Source of the DNA: Halogeometricum pallidum JCM 14848
Lineage (GTDB): Archaea > Halobacteriota > Halobacteria > Halobacteriales > Haloferacaceae
Length of the DNA: 64,000 bases
Direction: 5' to 3'
Assembly: GCF_000337095.1 (NCBI RefSeq)
Contig: NZ_AOIV01000041.1
Coordinates: 190,861 to 254,860 of the forward strand
The notes below the pieces were generated by a model. That model searched no databases. It saw only the letters and a program-made list of their open reading frames with translations, and was not told the DNA's origin. This document shows, in pieces, positions 17,914 to 26,258 of the stretch; position 1 is the stretch's first letter, and the number at the start of each line of letters is the position of its first letter. A program made the translations under genes and the position numbers.

Positions 17914-18819
17914 ATGGCGCGCGCAGTCATCGTCGGGTGCGGCTACGTCGGCCTCGAACTCGGCCGGCGGTTGGCGGCCGACGGTCACGACGTGACGGGC
18001 GTTCGCCGCTCAGAGGACGGTCTCGCGGCCGTCGAATCCGCCGGTTTCAACGCCGCGCGGGCGGACGCGACGGACCCCGACTCGCTCTCTTCGCTCCCGG
18101 ACGCCGACTGGGTCGTCTTCGCCGCGAGTTCCGGCGGCCGCGGCGCCGAGGCGGCCCGCCGCGTCTACGTCGACGGTCTACGGAACGTCGTCGAGGAGTT
18201 CGGAGACCGCGAGTCGCCGCCGGAGCGACTCGTCTACACCTCCTCGACGGGCGTCTACGGCGACCACGGCGGCGACTGGGTCGACGAGGAGACGCCGCTG
18301 GACCCGACGACGGAGAAGACGCGGGTGCTCGCGGAAGCCGAACGCGTGGCGGTCGAGGCGGCCGCCGGGGCGGGAATCGACGGTGCAGTCGCGCGGTTCG
18401 CGGGCCTGTACGGTCCGGACCGCTACCGCCTCGACCGCTATCTCTCCGGTCCGGTCACGGAGGGCTATCTCAACATGGTCCACCGCGACGACGCCGCCGG
18501 CGCGGTCCGCTTTCTCCTGACAGACGAGGGCGCCCGCGAGACGGACACGCTCCTCGTCGTCGACGACGAACCGGTCGACAAGTGGTCATTCGCCGACTGG
18601 TTGGCCGACGAGTGCGGCGTCCCCCGACCCGACAAGCGGACGAAGGAGGCGCGTCTGGACGACGACCTCTCGGAGGCGGCGCGGCGGCGCATCCTGACGA
18701 GCAAGCGGTGCTCGAACGACCGACTCCGCGGACTCGGGTACGACTTTGCCTATCCGACCTTCCGGGAGGGCTACCGCGCGGCGATAGACGACTACCGCGC
18801 GGACGGCGGCGCGGGATAG
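17914..18819 (+). CDS. NAD(P)-dependent epimerase/dehydratase (SDR family)
   Basis: A 301-residue extended SDR. The cofactor motif VIVGCGYVGLELG is at residues 5-17 and the active-site region reads YTSSTGVYGD, with Ser/Thr and Tyr in the usual places but no classical YxxxK. GLYGPDRY and NMVHRDDAAGA are typical of this subgroup. The sugar or other substrate is unknown. It directly follows DUF5791 without a gap. Confidence 0.85.
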   Translation: MARAVIVGCGYVGLELGRRLAADGHDVTGVRRSEDGLAAVESAGFNAARADATDPDSLSSLPDADWVVFAASSGGRGAEAARRVYVDGLRNVVEEFGDRESPPERLVYTSSTGVYGDHGGDWVDEETPLDPTTEKTRVLAEAERVAVEAAAGAGIDGAVARFAGLYGPDRYRLDRYLSGPVTEGYLNMVHRDDAAGAVRFLLTDEGARETDTLLVVDDEPVDKWSFADWLADECGVPRPDKRTKEARLDDDLSEAARRRILTSKRCSNDRLRGLGYDFAYPTFREGYRAAIDDYRADGGAG

Positions 18820-18864
18820 CGTTCACTGCCGTATCCTCCGGGGTCGTGACGGCGAACCAAAAGG

Positions 18865-18895
18865 AATATTCATACGTGTGGCACGGGACCACACG
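18865..18895 (+). promoter_or_regulatory. TATA element with an adjacent 7-bp inverted repeat (possible operator)
   Basis: AATATTCATA (18865-18874) is followed at once by CGTGTGG (18875-18881) and its complement CCACACG (18889-18895) with a 7-base spacer. The dyad fills the interval between TATA and ATG 18898, where a bound repressor would block the polymerase. A 5' hairpin is less likely because a leaderless transcript would exclude it. Confidence 0.5.
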
Positions 18896-18897
18896 GT

Positions 18898-20088
18898 ATG
18901 GATTCGAGGGCTGCCGTCGGCGCGACGGGGATCGCGCAGGTGGTCGGTGGGGCTCGATCCGTCATCGCGGACCATCCGGGGCTAGTCGTGGCCGTCATCG
19001 TCGCCGTGATGGCGTTAGTCGGCGGTCTGTACGCTATTCTCCATTTCAAGCGTCCGACCGGGACCCGCTTTCTGGAGCGGTTGTCGGAACTGGACGAGGT
19101 GGCGGTGCTGATGCACCCGAACCCCGACCCCGACGCGATGGCGGCGGCCATCGGCGTCGCCTGCCTGGCCGAACAGATCGGTGTGAGCGCGCACATTCAG
19201 TACACCGGGCAGATACGCCACCAGGAGAACCGGGCGTTCGAGACGGTGTTGGACCTCGATCTGGAGGCCATCGACCACGTCACCGACCTCGCGGCCCCGA
19301 ACGTGGTTCTCGTGGACCACAACCGCCCGCGCGGGTTCGCCGGCGCCGACGGCGTCCTCCCGTTCGCCGTCGTCGACCACCACCCCGGCGAGGGAACGGG
19401 CGAGCGATTCACCGACGTGCGGACCGACTACGGCGCCTGTTCGAGCATCGTCGCGGAGTACTTCCGCGACGTCGGCGCGCGGCCGGTCCCGCCGGACCGC
19501 CACGCCAGCGAGGTCGGCTCCGAGTACATCGTCCCCTCGATGGTGGCGACGGGACTGCTCTACGGCATTCTCACCGACACGAAGCGGCTCACCGCGGGCT
19601 GTTCGGCCAACGACTTCGCCGCCGCGGGCTATCTCTACCCCGGCGTCGACGAGGACGTGCTCGACCGGGTGGCCAACCCCGAGGTGTCCAAGGAAGTGCT
19701 GGAACTGAAAGCGCGCGCCATCGCCGGACGGGACGTGCGCGGCCCGTTCGCCGTCAGCGACGTCGGCACGCTGTCGAACGTCGACGCCATCCCGCAGGCG
19801 GCGGACGAACTCATCCAGTTGGAGGGCGTCACCGCCGTCGTCGTCTGCGGCGAACGCGACGGCACGCTCTTTCTGTCGGGTCGCTCCCGCGACGACCGGG
19901 TCCACATGGGCCGGACGCTCGAACACGCCCTCGACAACGTCCCCGGCGCGTCCGCCGGCGGTCACGCCCGCATGGGCGGCGGGCAGATTCCCCAGCAGAA
20001 CGGCCGCATCCTCACCGACGGCGGCGACGCCCTCGCGCGGACGACGCTGTGCGAACGCCTGTTCGAGGCGATGTCGGGCGACGTGTAG
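18898..20088 (+). CDS. membrane-anchored DHH/DHHA1 family phosphoesterase
   Basis: A 396-residue protein. One membrane helix at about residues 24-47 (GLVVAVIVAVMALVGGLYAI) precedes a DHH domain with NPDPDA, LVDHNRP and the signature VVDHH, and a C-terminal DHHA1 domain with GGHARMGGG. DHH/DHHA1 enzymes include RecJ nucleases, nanoRNases and c-di-AMP phosphodiesterases. The anchored form recalls GdpP-like c-di-AMP phosphodiesterases, but there are no PAS or GGDEF domains, so the substrate is open. Confidence 0.88.
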   Translation: MDSRAAVGATGIAQVVGGARSVIADHPGLVVAVIVAVMALVGGLYAILHFKRPTGTRFLERLSELDEVAVLMHPNPDPDAMAAAIGVACLAEQIGVSAHIQYTGQIRHQENRAFETVLDLDLEAIDHVTDLAAPNVVLVDHNRPRGFAGADGVLPFAVVDHHPGEGTGERFTDVRTDYGACSSIVAEYFRDVGARPVPPDRHASEVGSEYIVPSMVATGLLYGILTDTKRLTAGCSANDFAAAGYLYPGVDEDVLDRVANPEVSKEVLELKARAIAGRDVRGPFAVSDVGTLSNVDAIPQAADELIQLEGVTAVVVCGERDGTLFLSGRSRDDRVHMGRTLEHALDNVPGASAGGHARMGGGQIPQQNGRILTDGGDALARTTLCERLFEAMSGDV

Positions 20089-20129
20089 GAGACCAGAGCG
20101 CGTTTACCCGCCCGCTCCCTACCCCGCCC

Positions 20130-21224
20130 ATGGCGACGACATCCGGCACGTGGGGGTATCGCGACCGATTCGACGATGCGTTCGCGCGGACGTACTTCCG
20201 CCGGTTCGGCCCGGGCGTCGTCTCCAGCATCGGCGCCGGAACCTATCTGGGCGACCCGACCGACGACGCCGACGCGCGCTACCGCGAGGCGATGGTCGAG
20301 GCGCTCGAATCGGGTATCAACCTCCTCGACACGGCGATAAACTACCGCTGTCAGCGCAGCGAACGCGCCGTCGGCGACGCCCTCGACGCGGCGGACGCCG
20401 CCCGCGAGGAAGTCGTCGTGGCGACGAAGGGCGGGTTCGTCCCGTTCGACGGGTCGCGCCCCGACGACCCGGGCGCGTACGTCCGCGACGAGTTCGTCCG
20501 CACGGGCCTCGTCGACGCCGACGACTTGGCTCGCGGGAGCCACTGCATCGCCCCCGGCTTCTTGGACGCGATGTTCGACCGCTCGCTGGAGAACCTCGGG
20601 GTCGAACGCGTCGACTGCTACTACGTTCACAACCCCGAGACGCAGTTGACGGAGCGCTCCCGCGAGGCGGTGTACGACCGGTTAGAAGACGCCTTCGAGA
20701 CGTTGGAGGAGCGCCGCCTCGCGGGCGAGTTGGGCGTCTACGGCGTGGCGACGTGGGAGGCGTTCCGCGTCCCGCGCGGACACGACAGCTACCTCTCCCT
20801 GCCCGAAGTCGGCGCGCGCGCCGAACGCGCCGCGGAGTCGGCGGGCGCGGACGAGTGCGGTTTCGCGGCGGTACAACTCCCGTTCAACGTCCGGATGGCC
20901 GACGCGTTCACCGTCGAGGCGCACCGCCACCCCGAGGAGGACACGGACGTGAGCGCACTCCAGTACGTACAGGAGTCCGGACTCGACGCGTTCGCCAGCG
21001 CCAGCCTCTCGCAGGGGGCGCTCGCCGAGTCGATTCCCTCGCCCGTGAACGAACAGCTCTCGGGGGAGACGCCCGCTCAGCGGGCCCTCAACTTCGCGCG
21101 AAGTGCGCCGGGCGTCACCGCCGCCCTCGTCGGCACCGGGTCGCCCGAGCACGTCGCCGAGAACGTCGCCGCTGGGACCTTCGAACCGCTCGGCGCCCGC
21201 GCGTTCGACGCGGTGTTCGAGTGA
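20130..21224 (+). CDS. aldo/keto reductase
   Basis: A 364-residue TIM-barrel oxidoreductase. Family features are LLDTAINYR (Asp and Tyr of the catalytic tetrad), VVVATKGGFV (Lys) and CYYVHNPET (His), with a C-terminal NADPH region LVGTGSPEHVAENV. ATG 20130 is supported by a TTTACC TATA-like element about 27 bases upstream. The protein is longer than a typical AKR of about 320 residues because of an insertion around residues 110-130. The substrate is unknown. It converges with the zinc-finger gene, leaving nine bases between stops. Confidence 0.87.
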   Translation: MATTSGTWGYRDRFDDAFARTYFRRFGPGVVSSIGAGTYLGDPTDDADARYREAMVEALESGINLLDTAINYRCQRSERAVGDALDAADAAREEVVVATKGGFVPFDGSRPDDPGAYVRDEFVRTGLVDADDLARGSHCIAPGFLDAMFDRSLENLGVERVDCYYVHNPETQLTERSREAVYDRLEDAFETLEERRLAGELGVYGVATWEAFRVPRGHDSYLSLPEVGARAERAAESAGADECGFAAVQLPFNVRMADAFTVEAHRHPEEDTDVSALQYVQESGLDAFASASLSQGALAESIPSPVNEQLSGETPAQRALNFARSAPGVTAALVGTGSPEHVAENVAAGTFEPLGARAFDAVFE

Positions 21225-21233
21225 GACGCCGCC

Positions 21234-21404
21234 TCAGCCGATTTCCTTCCACTCCGCGCCGCACTCGGGACAGGTCCGCACCGAGAACACCTCGTCCGGG
21301 TCGTTCCGCGTCTTCAGCGTCTCGCCGCACTCGCTACACGCGAGTCGGTCGTACGTGTCCTTCTCCAACTCCCCTTCGCGCATCCCCTTCCGCGTCGTTT
21401 TCAT
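21234..21404 (-). CDS. HVO_0758-family zinc finger protein
   Basis: A 56-residue protein that begins MKTTRKGMREGELEKDTYDR and contains two zinc knuckles, CSECGE and CPECGA, 24 residues apart. It matches the small haloarchaeal family named after HVO_0758. A TTTTTAAG TATA element lies about 28 bases upstream (around 21430-21437). Such one-domain zinc proteins are thought to bind nucleic acid or protein partners; the role is unknown. Confidence 0.88.
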   Translation of the reverse strand: MKTTRKGMREGELEKDTYDRLACSECGETLKTRNDPDEVFSVRTCPECGAEWKEIG

Positions 21405-21551
21405 ACCGCTTGGGTTTTGTCAGGAGCACTTAAAAAGACGCTGGGGAGTGACACCGATCCGCACGCGACGCGTCCGGCGGTTCCGAGCGGCGGGCAGGGG
21501 TCCGAACGGCGTTCCGGAACGCTTGAATCGCCCCGAACGAAACGGACGAGC

Positions 21552-22784
21552 GTGTCACGAGGTCGGCTGTTCGGAACGCTCTGCTCGATGGTGCTGCTCG
21601 TCAACCTCGCGCGGGTGATATTCGCTCCCCTCTTGGAGGAGTTCATCGCGGTCTTCGGTATCGGAGAGGCGACGGCCGGCCTCGTCGCGACGCTCGTCTG
21701 GGTCGGCAGCGCCGTCCCCCGCGTCCCGACCGGGTGGCTCCTGACGCGCGTCCCCCGCCACCGCGTCATCCTCGCGACCGGCGCGATACTCACCGCCGCC
21801 TCCGCGTTCACCGCCGCCGCGAACTCCATCTTCACGGTGGGCCTCGGCGCCTTCCTCATGGGCCTCTCCTCCGGCGTCTACTTCGTCGCCGCCAACCCCC
21901 TCGTGAGCGAACTGTACCCCGAGCGCGTCGGGCGGGCGATGGGCATCCACGGCATGGCGAGCCAACTGGCCGCCGTCGTCGCCGCGCCGTTCGTCACGCT
22001 CGTCCTCTCGGTGTTCGTCGAGTGGCGCGTCGTCTTCGTCTGCATCGGGGTCGTCGCGTTCGCCGCCACGGCCGTCTTCTACCACATCGCCCGGCGGACG
22101 GAACTCCCGGGCGCGGGGGCGGCCGACAGGGACCTCCTCGGCGCGGCGCGGGCGCAGTGGCGGGTCGTCCTCCTCGGCGTCGTCATCCTCGGCTCCACCG
22201 GGTTCGTCTGGCAGGGGCTGTTCAACTTCTACGGACTGTACATGCAGACGAAGGGGCTCGGAAGCGCGACGGCGAAGAACACGCTGACGCTCCTCTTCGC
22301 CGCGGGCGTCCCCGCGTTCTTCGTCTCGGGTCGCCTCGCGGACCGCCTGCCCCGGGTACCGTACCTCCTCTCCATCGTCGCGACGTTCGTCGTCGCCGTC
22401 CTCGCACTGACGGCGACGAGTGGCTTCGTCCCCCTGCTCGTCCTCACGGCCGTCATCGGCTACGTCGTCCACAGCCTCTTTCCGGCGCTCGACACCTACC
22501 TGCTCGACACGCTCCCCGACGAACACCGTGCCAGCGCCTACGCCGTCTACTCCGCGGGGATGATGGTCGTTCAGGCTTCGGGCTCCTCCGCCGTGGGGGT
22601 GCTTCGGGAGGGTCACGGCGCCTACGAGGTCGTTCGCGCCGCGACGGCGTTGCTGCCGGTCGTCGGCCCCCTCCCGCCCGGCGGCCTCTCGTACGACGCC
22701 ATCTTCACCGGCTTCTCGCTCGGCCTCGCCGTCGTGGTGAGCACGCTGCTCGTCCTCCGGCGCGGCGGCAGACTCCCGAACTGA
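21552..22784 (+). CDS. major facilitator superfamily transporter
   Basis: A 410-residue carrier with about 12 hydrophobic helices. The N terminus SRGRLFGTLCSMVLLVNLAR matches haloarchaeal MFS members, so GTG 21552 is preferred. An ATG at 21417 lies in the divergent promoter region and would add an unlikely 45-residue polar leader. The loop 2-3 motif reads RVPTGWLLTRVPRHR. The substrate cannot be read from sequence. There are no partner genes; a weak TATA-like CTTGAATC lies about 27 bases before the GTG. Confidence 0.88.
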   Translation: MSRGRLFGTLCSMVLLVNLARVIFAPLLEEFIAVFGIGEATAGLVATLVWVGSAVPRVPTGWLLTRVPRHRVILATGAILTAASAFTAAANSIFTVGLGAFLMGLSSGVYFVAANPLVSELYPERVGRAMGIHGMASQLAAVVAAPFVTLVLSVFVEWRVVFVCIGVVAFAATAVFYHIARRTELPGAGAADRDLLGAARAQWRVVLLGVVILGSTGFVWQGLFNFYGLYMQTKGLGSATAKNTLTLLFAAGVPAFFVSGRLADRLPRVPYLLSIVATFVVAVLALTATSGFVPLLVLTAVIGYVVHSLFPALDTYLLDTLPDEHRASAYAVYSAGMMVVQASGSSAVGVLREGHGAYEVVRAATALLPVVGPLPPGGLSYDAIFTGFSLGLAVVVSTLLVLRRGGRLPN

Positions 22785-22902
22785 CTGGCCGGGACTCCGG
22801 CGGCCGACTTCGACCCCGACCCCGACCGGCGGGCCTCAGTCGGCCTCGATTTCGGCCGCCGGACCCGCCCCCTTTTCATCCGGCGGTCCTCACTGTCGCT
22901 CG

Positions 22903-24000
22903 ATGGAGTACGTGCAGGAACGGGTGACGACGCTTCACGACCTCTCGGACCCGGTCCCCGACGCGCCGACGGCGCGGACGGCGGTGGTCGTTCCGATGAC
23001 CGAACGCGAGTACGCGGGGTTGGCGGCCGACCGCGTCCTCTCGGTGCTCGAACGGGTCGACCCCGCACGCGTGGTCGTCCCCCTCCGCGCGCCGGCCGAG
23101 CGCGTCGGGTCGTTCCGCGAGTGGCTCTCCGAGTACGACCTGCCCCTCGAAGTGCTGTGGTGCGACGGCCCGCGCGTCTCGGACCTGCTCTCGGCGGAGG
23201 GGCTGAACGGGACGCGCGGGAAGGGCCGCGACGTGTGGCTGGCGCTCGGCCGCGCCGCCGAGGAGGAGTTCGTCGTCGTCCACGACGCCGACACGAAGAC
23301 GTACGACCGCTCGTACGTCTCGCGCCTCCTGTTCCCCTTGGCGAACGGGTACGGCTTCTCGAAGGGCTACTACGCCCGCGTCGAGGACGGCCGCCTGTAC
23401 GGCCGGCTGTTCCGCCTGTTCTACGCTCCGCTGGTCCGCGCGCTGGCCGACGAGACGCGCGCGCCCGTCGTCGACTACCTCGACGCCTTCCGGTACGCGC
23501 TGTCCGGCGAGTTCGCGGCGACGAGCGACGTGGCCCGGTCGCTCCGCGCGCCGCGGTCGTGGGGGCTCGAAGTCGGCGTCCTCGGCGGCGCGTTCGACGC
23601 CGTCGGCTTCGACGGGACGGCGCAGGTCGACCTCGGCGCCTACGAGCACGACCACCGGGCCGTCTCCGGACCGACCGGCCTCTCGGATATGAGCGAGTCG
23701 GTCGGCGAGACGCTGTTCCGGACGCTCGCGGACCGCGGCGTCGCCCCCGACTTCGGGACGCTTCCCGCCCGCTACCGCGAGGCGGCGTTCCGGCTGGTCG
23801 ACCAGTACGCCGCCGACGCGGCGTTCAACGGCTTCGAGTTCGACCGGGCGGGCGAGCGCGAACAGGTGGACGCCTACGCCGACGCGGTGGTCGAACCCGA
23901 GGGCGAGGATCGTCGGTTGCCCGCGTGGACGGACGCGCCGTTCGACCCCGCGGACGTGGTCGCCGCCGCCGAACGAGACGCCGAGGAGGTGTCGGCGTGA
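22903..24000 (+). CDS. GpgS-like glycosyltransferase (GT2/GT81 type)
   Basis: A 365-residue GT-A glycosyltransferase. The metal-binding DxD lies in FVVVHDADTKTYDR, followed by GFSKGYYARVEDGRLYGRLF and WGLEVGVLGGAF, the order seen in glucosyl- or mannosyl-3-phosphoglycerate synthases. These transfer a sugar from a nucleotide donor to 3-phosphoglycerate in compatible-solute synthesis. That reaction is plausible but unproven here. The stop overlaps the GTG of the next gene (GTGA). Confidence 0.8.
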   Translation: MEYVQERVTTLHDLSDPVPDAPTARTAVVVPMTEREYAGLAADRVLSVLERVDPARVVVPLRAPAERVGSFREWLSEYDLPLEVLWCDGPRVSDLLSAEGLNGTRGKGRDVWLALGRAAEEEFVVVHDADTKTYDRSYVSRLLFPLANGYGFSKGYYARVEDGRLYGRLFRLFYAPLVRALADETRAPVVDYLDAFRYALSGEFAATSDVARSLRAPRSWGLEVGVLGGAFDAVGFDGTAQVDLGAYEHDHRAVSGPTGLSDMSESVGETLFRTLADRGVAPDFGTLPARYREAAFRLVDQYAADAAFNGFEFDRAGEREQVDAYADAVVEPEGEDRRLPAWTDAPFDPADVVAAAERDAEEVSA

Positions 24001-24509
24001 CCGACGCGGAGGCGCTGTACGACGACCTCGCGGGAATCGTCGACCTGTTCGGCGCGCTCTCGCGGGCGGAACTCGGGCGCGCGCTGGACGAACTCGCGTT
24101 CAAGCAGGGACGGGATGCCGACGCGGACGCCTTGTCGGCGGCCGTCGAGGATGCGGTGCGAGAGTACTACCTCGTCGCGTACGACCGCGACGGCGTCGAA
24201 CTCCTCGTCCCCGGTCCGGCGGCGTTCCCGTCGCTCCCGGAGAACGCCGAGGACCTGCCCCACATCCTCGACGTGGACCGGCGAGAGGTCGACGGCGAGG
24301 CGGCCGCCGATGCGACCCTCGCCCGCCTGCGGAGCGACGCCGATGCGGCCGTCGAGGCGGGCGACGACGACCGAATAGAACATCTCCTCGACGTGACGTA
24401 CGACGCGGAACTGTGGGCGCCCGGCGGCGCGAACGTGGACCTGAGCGGGGAGACGGACGCGAACGTCGAGTCGGTCCGCTCGCGGTTGGAGGGGGCGCTC
24501 GACGCGTAA
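23997..24509 (+). CDS. DUF7109-like haloarchaeal protein
   Basis: A 170-residue acidic soluble protein starting at GTG 23997 in a GTGA overlap with the glycosyltransferase stop. It has an N-terminal helical region (LAGIVDLFGALSRAELGRAL) and a middle segment PAAFPSLPENAEDLPHILDV. I recall a haloarchaeal family DUF7109 with this pattern. The translational coupling suggests that it works with the glycosyltransferase. No catalytic motif is recognised. Confidence 0.75.
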   Translation: MTDAEALYDDLAGIVDLFGALSRAELGRALDELAFKQGRDADADALSAAVEDAVREYYLVAYDRDGVELLVPGPAAFPSLPENAEDLPHILDVDRREVDGEAAADATLARLRSDADAAVEAGDDDRIEHLLDVTYDAELWAPGGANVDLSGETDANVESVRSRLEGALDA

Positions 24510-24584
24510 CCCGCCTCTCAATCCGCACGGACGACCGCTCGCCGCGAGAGCTAAGGCTAAGCACCTCCGACGGTTCGAACCAAC

Positions 24585-25184
24585 ATGGACCTCTCGCGGG
24601 TGTCGTCGCACGACGCCGAGACGATATCGGACGCGGACCGGCAGGCGGCGGTCGTCGCCCCCGTCCTCGTCCGCGGCGGCGAGGACCACGTCCTGTTCAC
24701 GAAGCGCGCGGACCACCTCGGCGAGCACCCCGGCCAGATGAGTTTCCCCGGCGGCGGGCGCGAACCGAGCGACGACAGCATGCGCGAGACGGCGCTCCGC
24801 GAGGCGTACGAGGAGATCGGCCTCCTCCGCGACGAGGTCGACTTCTTCGGCCGACTCGACGACATCGGCACCGTCACCGACTACTCCGTGACGCCGTTCG
24901 TCGCGCGCGTCCCCGACCGGAAGTACGACCCCGACGAACGCGAGGTGGCCGAGATAGCCGTTCTCGCGGAGTCTGATCTGACGAATCTGGACAACTACGA
25001 ATCCGAACAGCGGATGCACCCCCAGTACGGCGACCACCGCATCCACTTCTTCCACGTCGACGGCTACACCGTCTGGGGGGCGACGGGCCGGATGCTCGTC
25101 CAACTGCTCGAACTCGCCACCGACTGGGAGATGCCGGCCGAACCTGACCGGGTGGTCGACCCGGATGCCGAACTCCCGCTGTAA
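24585..25184 (+). CDS. Nudix hydrolase, CoA pyrophosphatase-like
   Basis: A 199-residue Nudix protein. The Nudix box is visible from GGGREPSDDSMRETALREAY onward, ending EEIGL, with the catalytic glutamates in place. The upstream HPGQMSFPGG and family layout match NudL/CoA-diphosphatase members, which cleave CoA to 4'-phosphopantetheine and 3',5'-ADP. Substrate specificity is inferred from similarity only. It is a single gene. Confidence 0.85.
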   Translation: MDLSRVSSHDAETISDADRQAAVVAPVLVRGGEDHVLFTKRADHLGEHPGQMSFPGGGREPSDDSMRETALREAYEEIGLLRDEVDFFGRLDDIGTVTDYSVTPFVARVPDRKYDPDEREVAEIAVLAESDLTNLDNYESEQRMHPQYGDHRIHFFHVDGYTVWGATGRMLVQLLELATDWEMPAEPDRVVDPDAELPL

Positions 25185-25240
25185 CGTCGCCCATCCGCTC
25201 GACCGACCCCCGCGGGCAAGAAGTGCCTCTGAGCGACGAG

Positions 25241-25341
25241 TTTATGCCGTCCGGTCGGCAACGAGAGGTCACATGGTCGCACAGACGATGGATCGCGTTC
25301 CGCGATGACGATGATTTTCCTCCCGTGAGTAGTGATACACG
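25241..25341 (+). promoter_or_regulatory. TATA element and leader with very short open frames
   Basis: TTTATG (25241-25246) is followed 30 bases later by an ATG (25273) that opens an 11-codon frame ending at 25308. A second 7-codon frame (25305-25328) overlaps it as ATGA. A small hairpin, ATCGCG-TTC-CGCGAT (25292-25306), lies in the same stretch. The next gene starts at 25342. Translation of these frames is not shown by sequence alone. Confidence 0.35.
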
Positions 25342-26124
25342 ATGTTGACCGGTGAGTGCGCCGTCTCGCAGACGGGTCTCGACGCCGTGGCCCTGAAGCC
25401 GAAAGAGTGCGACGTGCGGGCGGCCCTCGACACGCCGTTCGACACCGTCGCCGTCGACTACGAGGGGCGCGAGCACCTCCCCGACGCCGAGGTGCTTCGA
25501 GAACTCGCGGCCGACCGCGAGGTTCGTCTCACGATGCCCGTCCGCGCCGACGGCTTCGACCCCACGGGAGACGACGACCTTTGGAACTGGGTGCCCGAGG
25601 GGGTCCGCCGCGTCTTCGTGGCGGGCCACGCCGCCTACCTCTCGGAAGAAGAGCGACGCCGCGCCGTCGCGCCGCGTCTCGCCGCCGGTCTCGAACGCGC
25701 GCCGGACGCCTGGGTCGGCACCGAAGGCGTCGAACGCGTCGCCCTCGCCGCCGGCGGGACGCAGTACGAACTGCTCTCGCGGTCGACGGAGGCGGATCTC
25801 CGCGCCCTCCGCTCGACGGGGTACGACGGCGAGATAGCCGTCTACGCGCCGACGGTGCTTACCGACGACGAGGACGACATCCTCGACGCCGTCGGCGCCT
25901 ACGCCGGCCGTCGCCGCCCCGTCGCGAAGGCGCTCCCGACCGACGCGACCACGGACGCCCGCGCCGAGGGTCGCGCCCGCGACGTTCTCGGGAAGGCCGT
26001 CCGCGACTACGCCCTCGTCGGCGACGTCGCGAGCGTCCGGGAACGCGTCTCCTCGCTGAAGGAAGCCGGCGCGGACCTCGTCGTGGGCTATCCCGCCCGC
26101 GGCGTCGAGGAGTTCTCCGAGTAG
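25342..26124 (+). CDS. DUF7388-like haloarchaeal protein
   Basis: A 260-residue soluble protein. The N terminus GLDAVALKPKECDV and the segment DTVAVDYEGREHLPD are the conserved parts I recall for DUF7388. The alternating beta-strand and helix pattern and the C-terminal VRERVSSLKEAGADLVVGYP recall TIM-barrel flavin (luciferase-like) proteins, but no cofactor motif can be shown. It stands alone behind an unusually long leader. Confidence 0.75.
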   Translation: MLTGECAVSQTGLDAVALKPKECDVRAALDTPFDTVAVDYEGREHLPDAEVLRELAADREVRLTMPVRADGFDPTGDDDLWNWVPEGVRRVFVAGHAAYLSEEERRRAVAPRLAAGLERAPDAWVGTEGVERVALAAGGTQYELLSRSTEADLRALRSTGYDGEIAVYAPTVLTDDEDDILDAVGAYAGRRRPVAKALPTDATTDARAEGRARDVLGKAVRDYALVGDVASVRERVSSLKEAGADLVVGYPARGVEEFSE

Positions 26125-26258
26125 CGTCCGTCGTTCGACCGGAATTTCACCGTTCTGCTGGCGGATTGCTCCCGCTCACCGAAGTCGTTCGAGCGGTCGC
26201 TCGCCGCTCCGTTCTCCGCCTCACCGACTGCTAAGTGTCCCGCCGACGAGCGACGACT

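Noticed and set aside
17937-20129. Long plus-strand frame continuing upstream of the aldo/keto reductase
   Set aside because: The upstream part overlaps the epimerase and DHH genes in another frame and is Arg-rich. The reductase start at 20130 has its own TATA element.
21417-21551. Longer N terminus for the MFS transporter
   Set aside because: The extra 45 residues are polar and unlike the family, and the ATG lies next to the TATA of the opposite zinc-finger gene.
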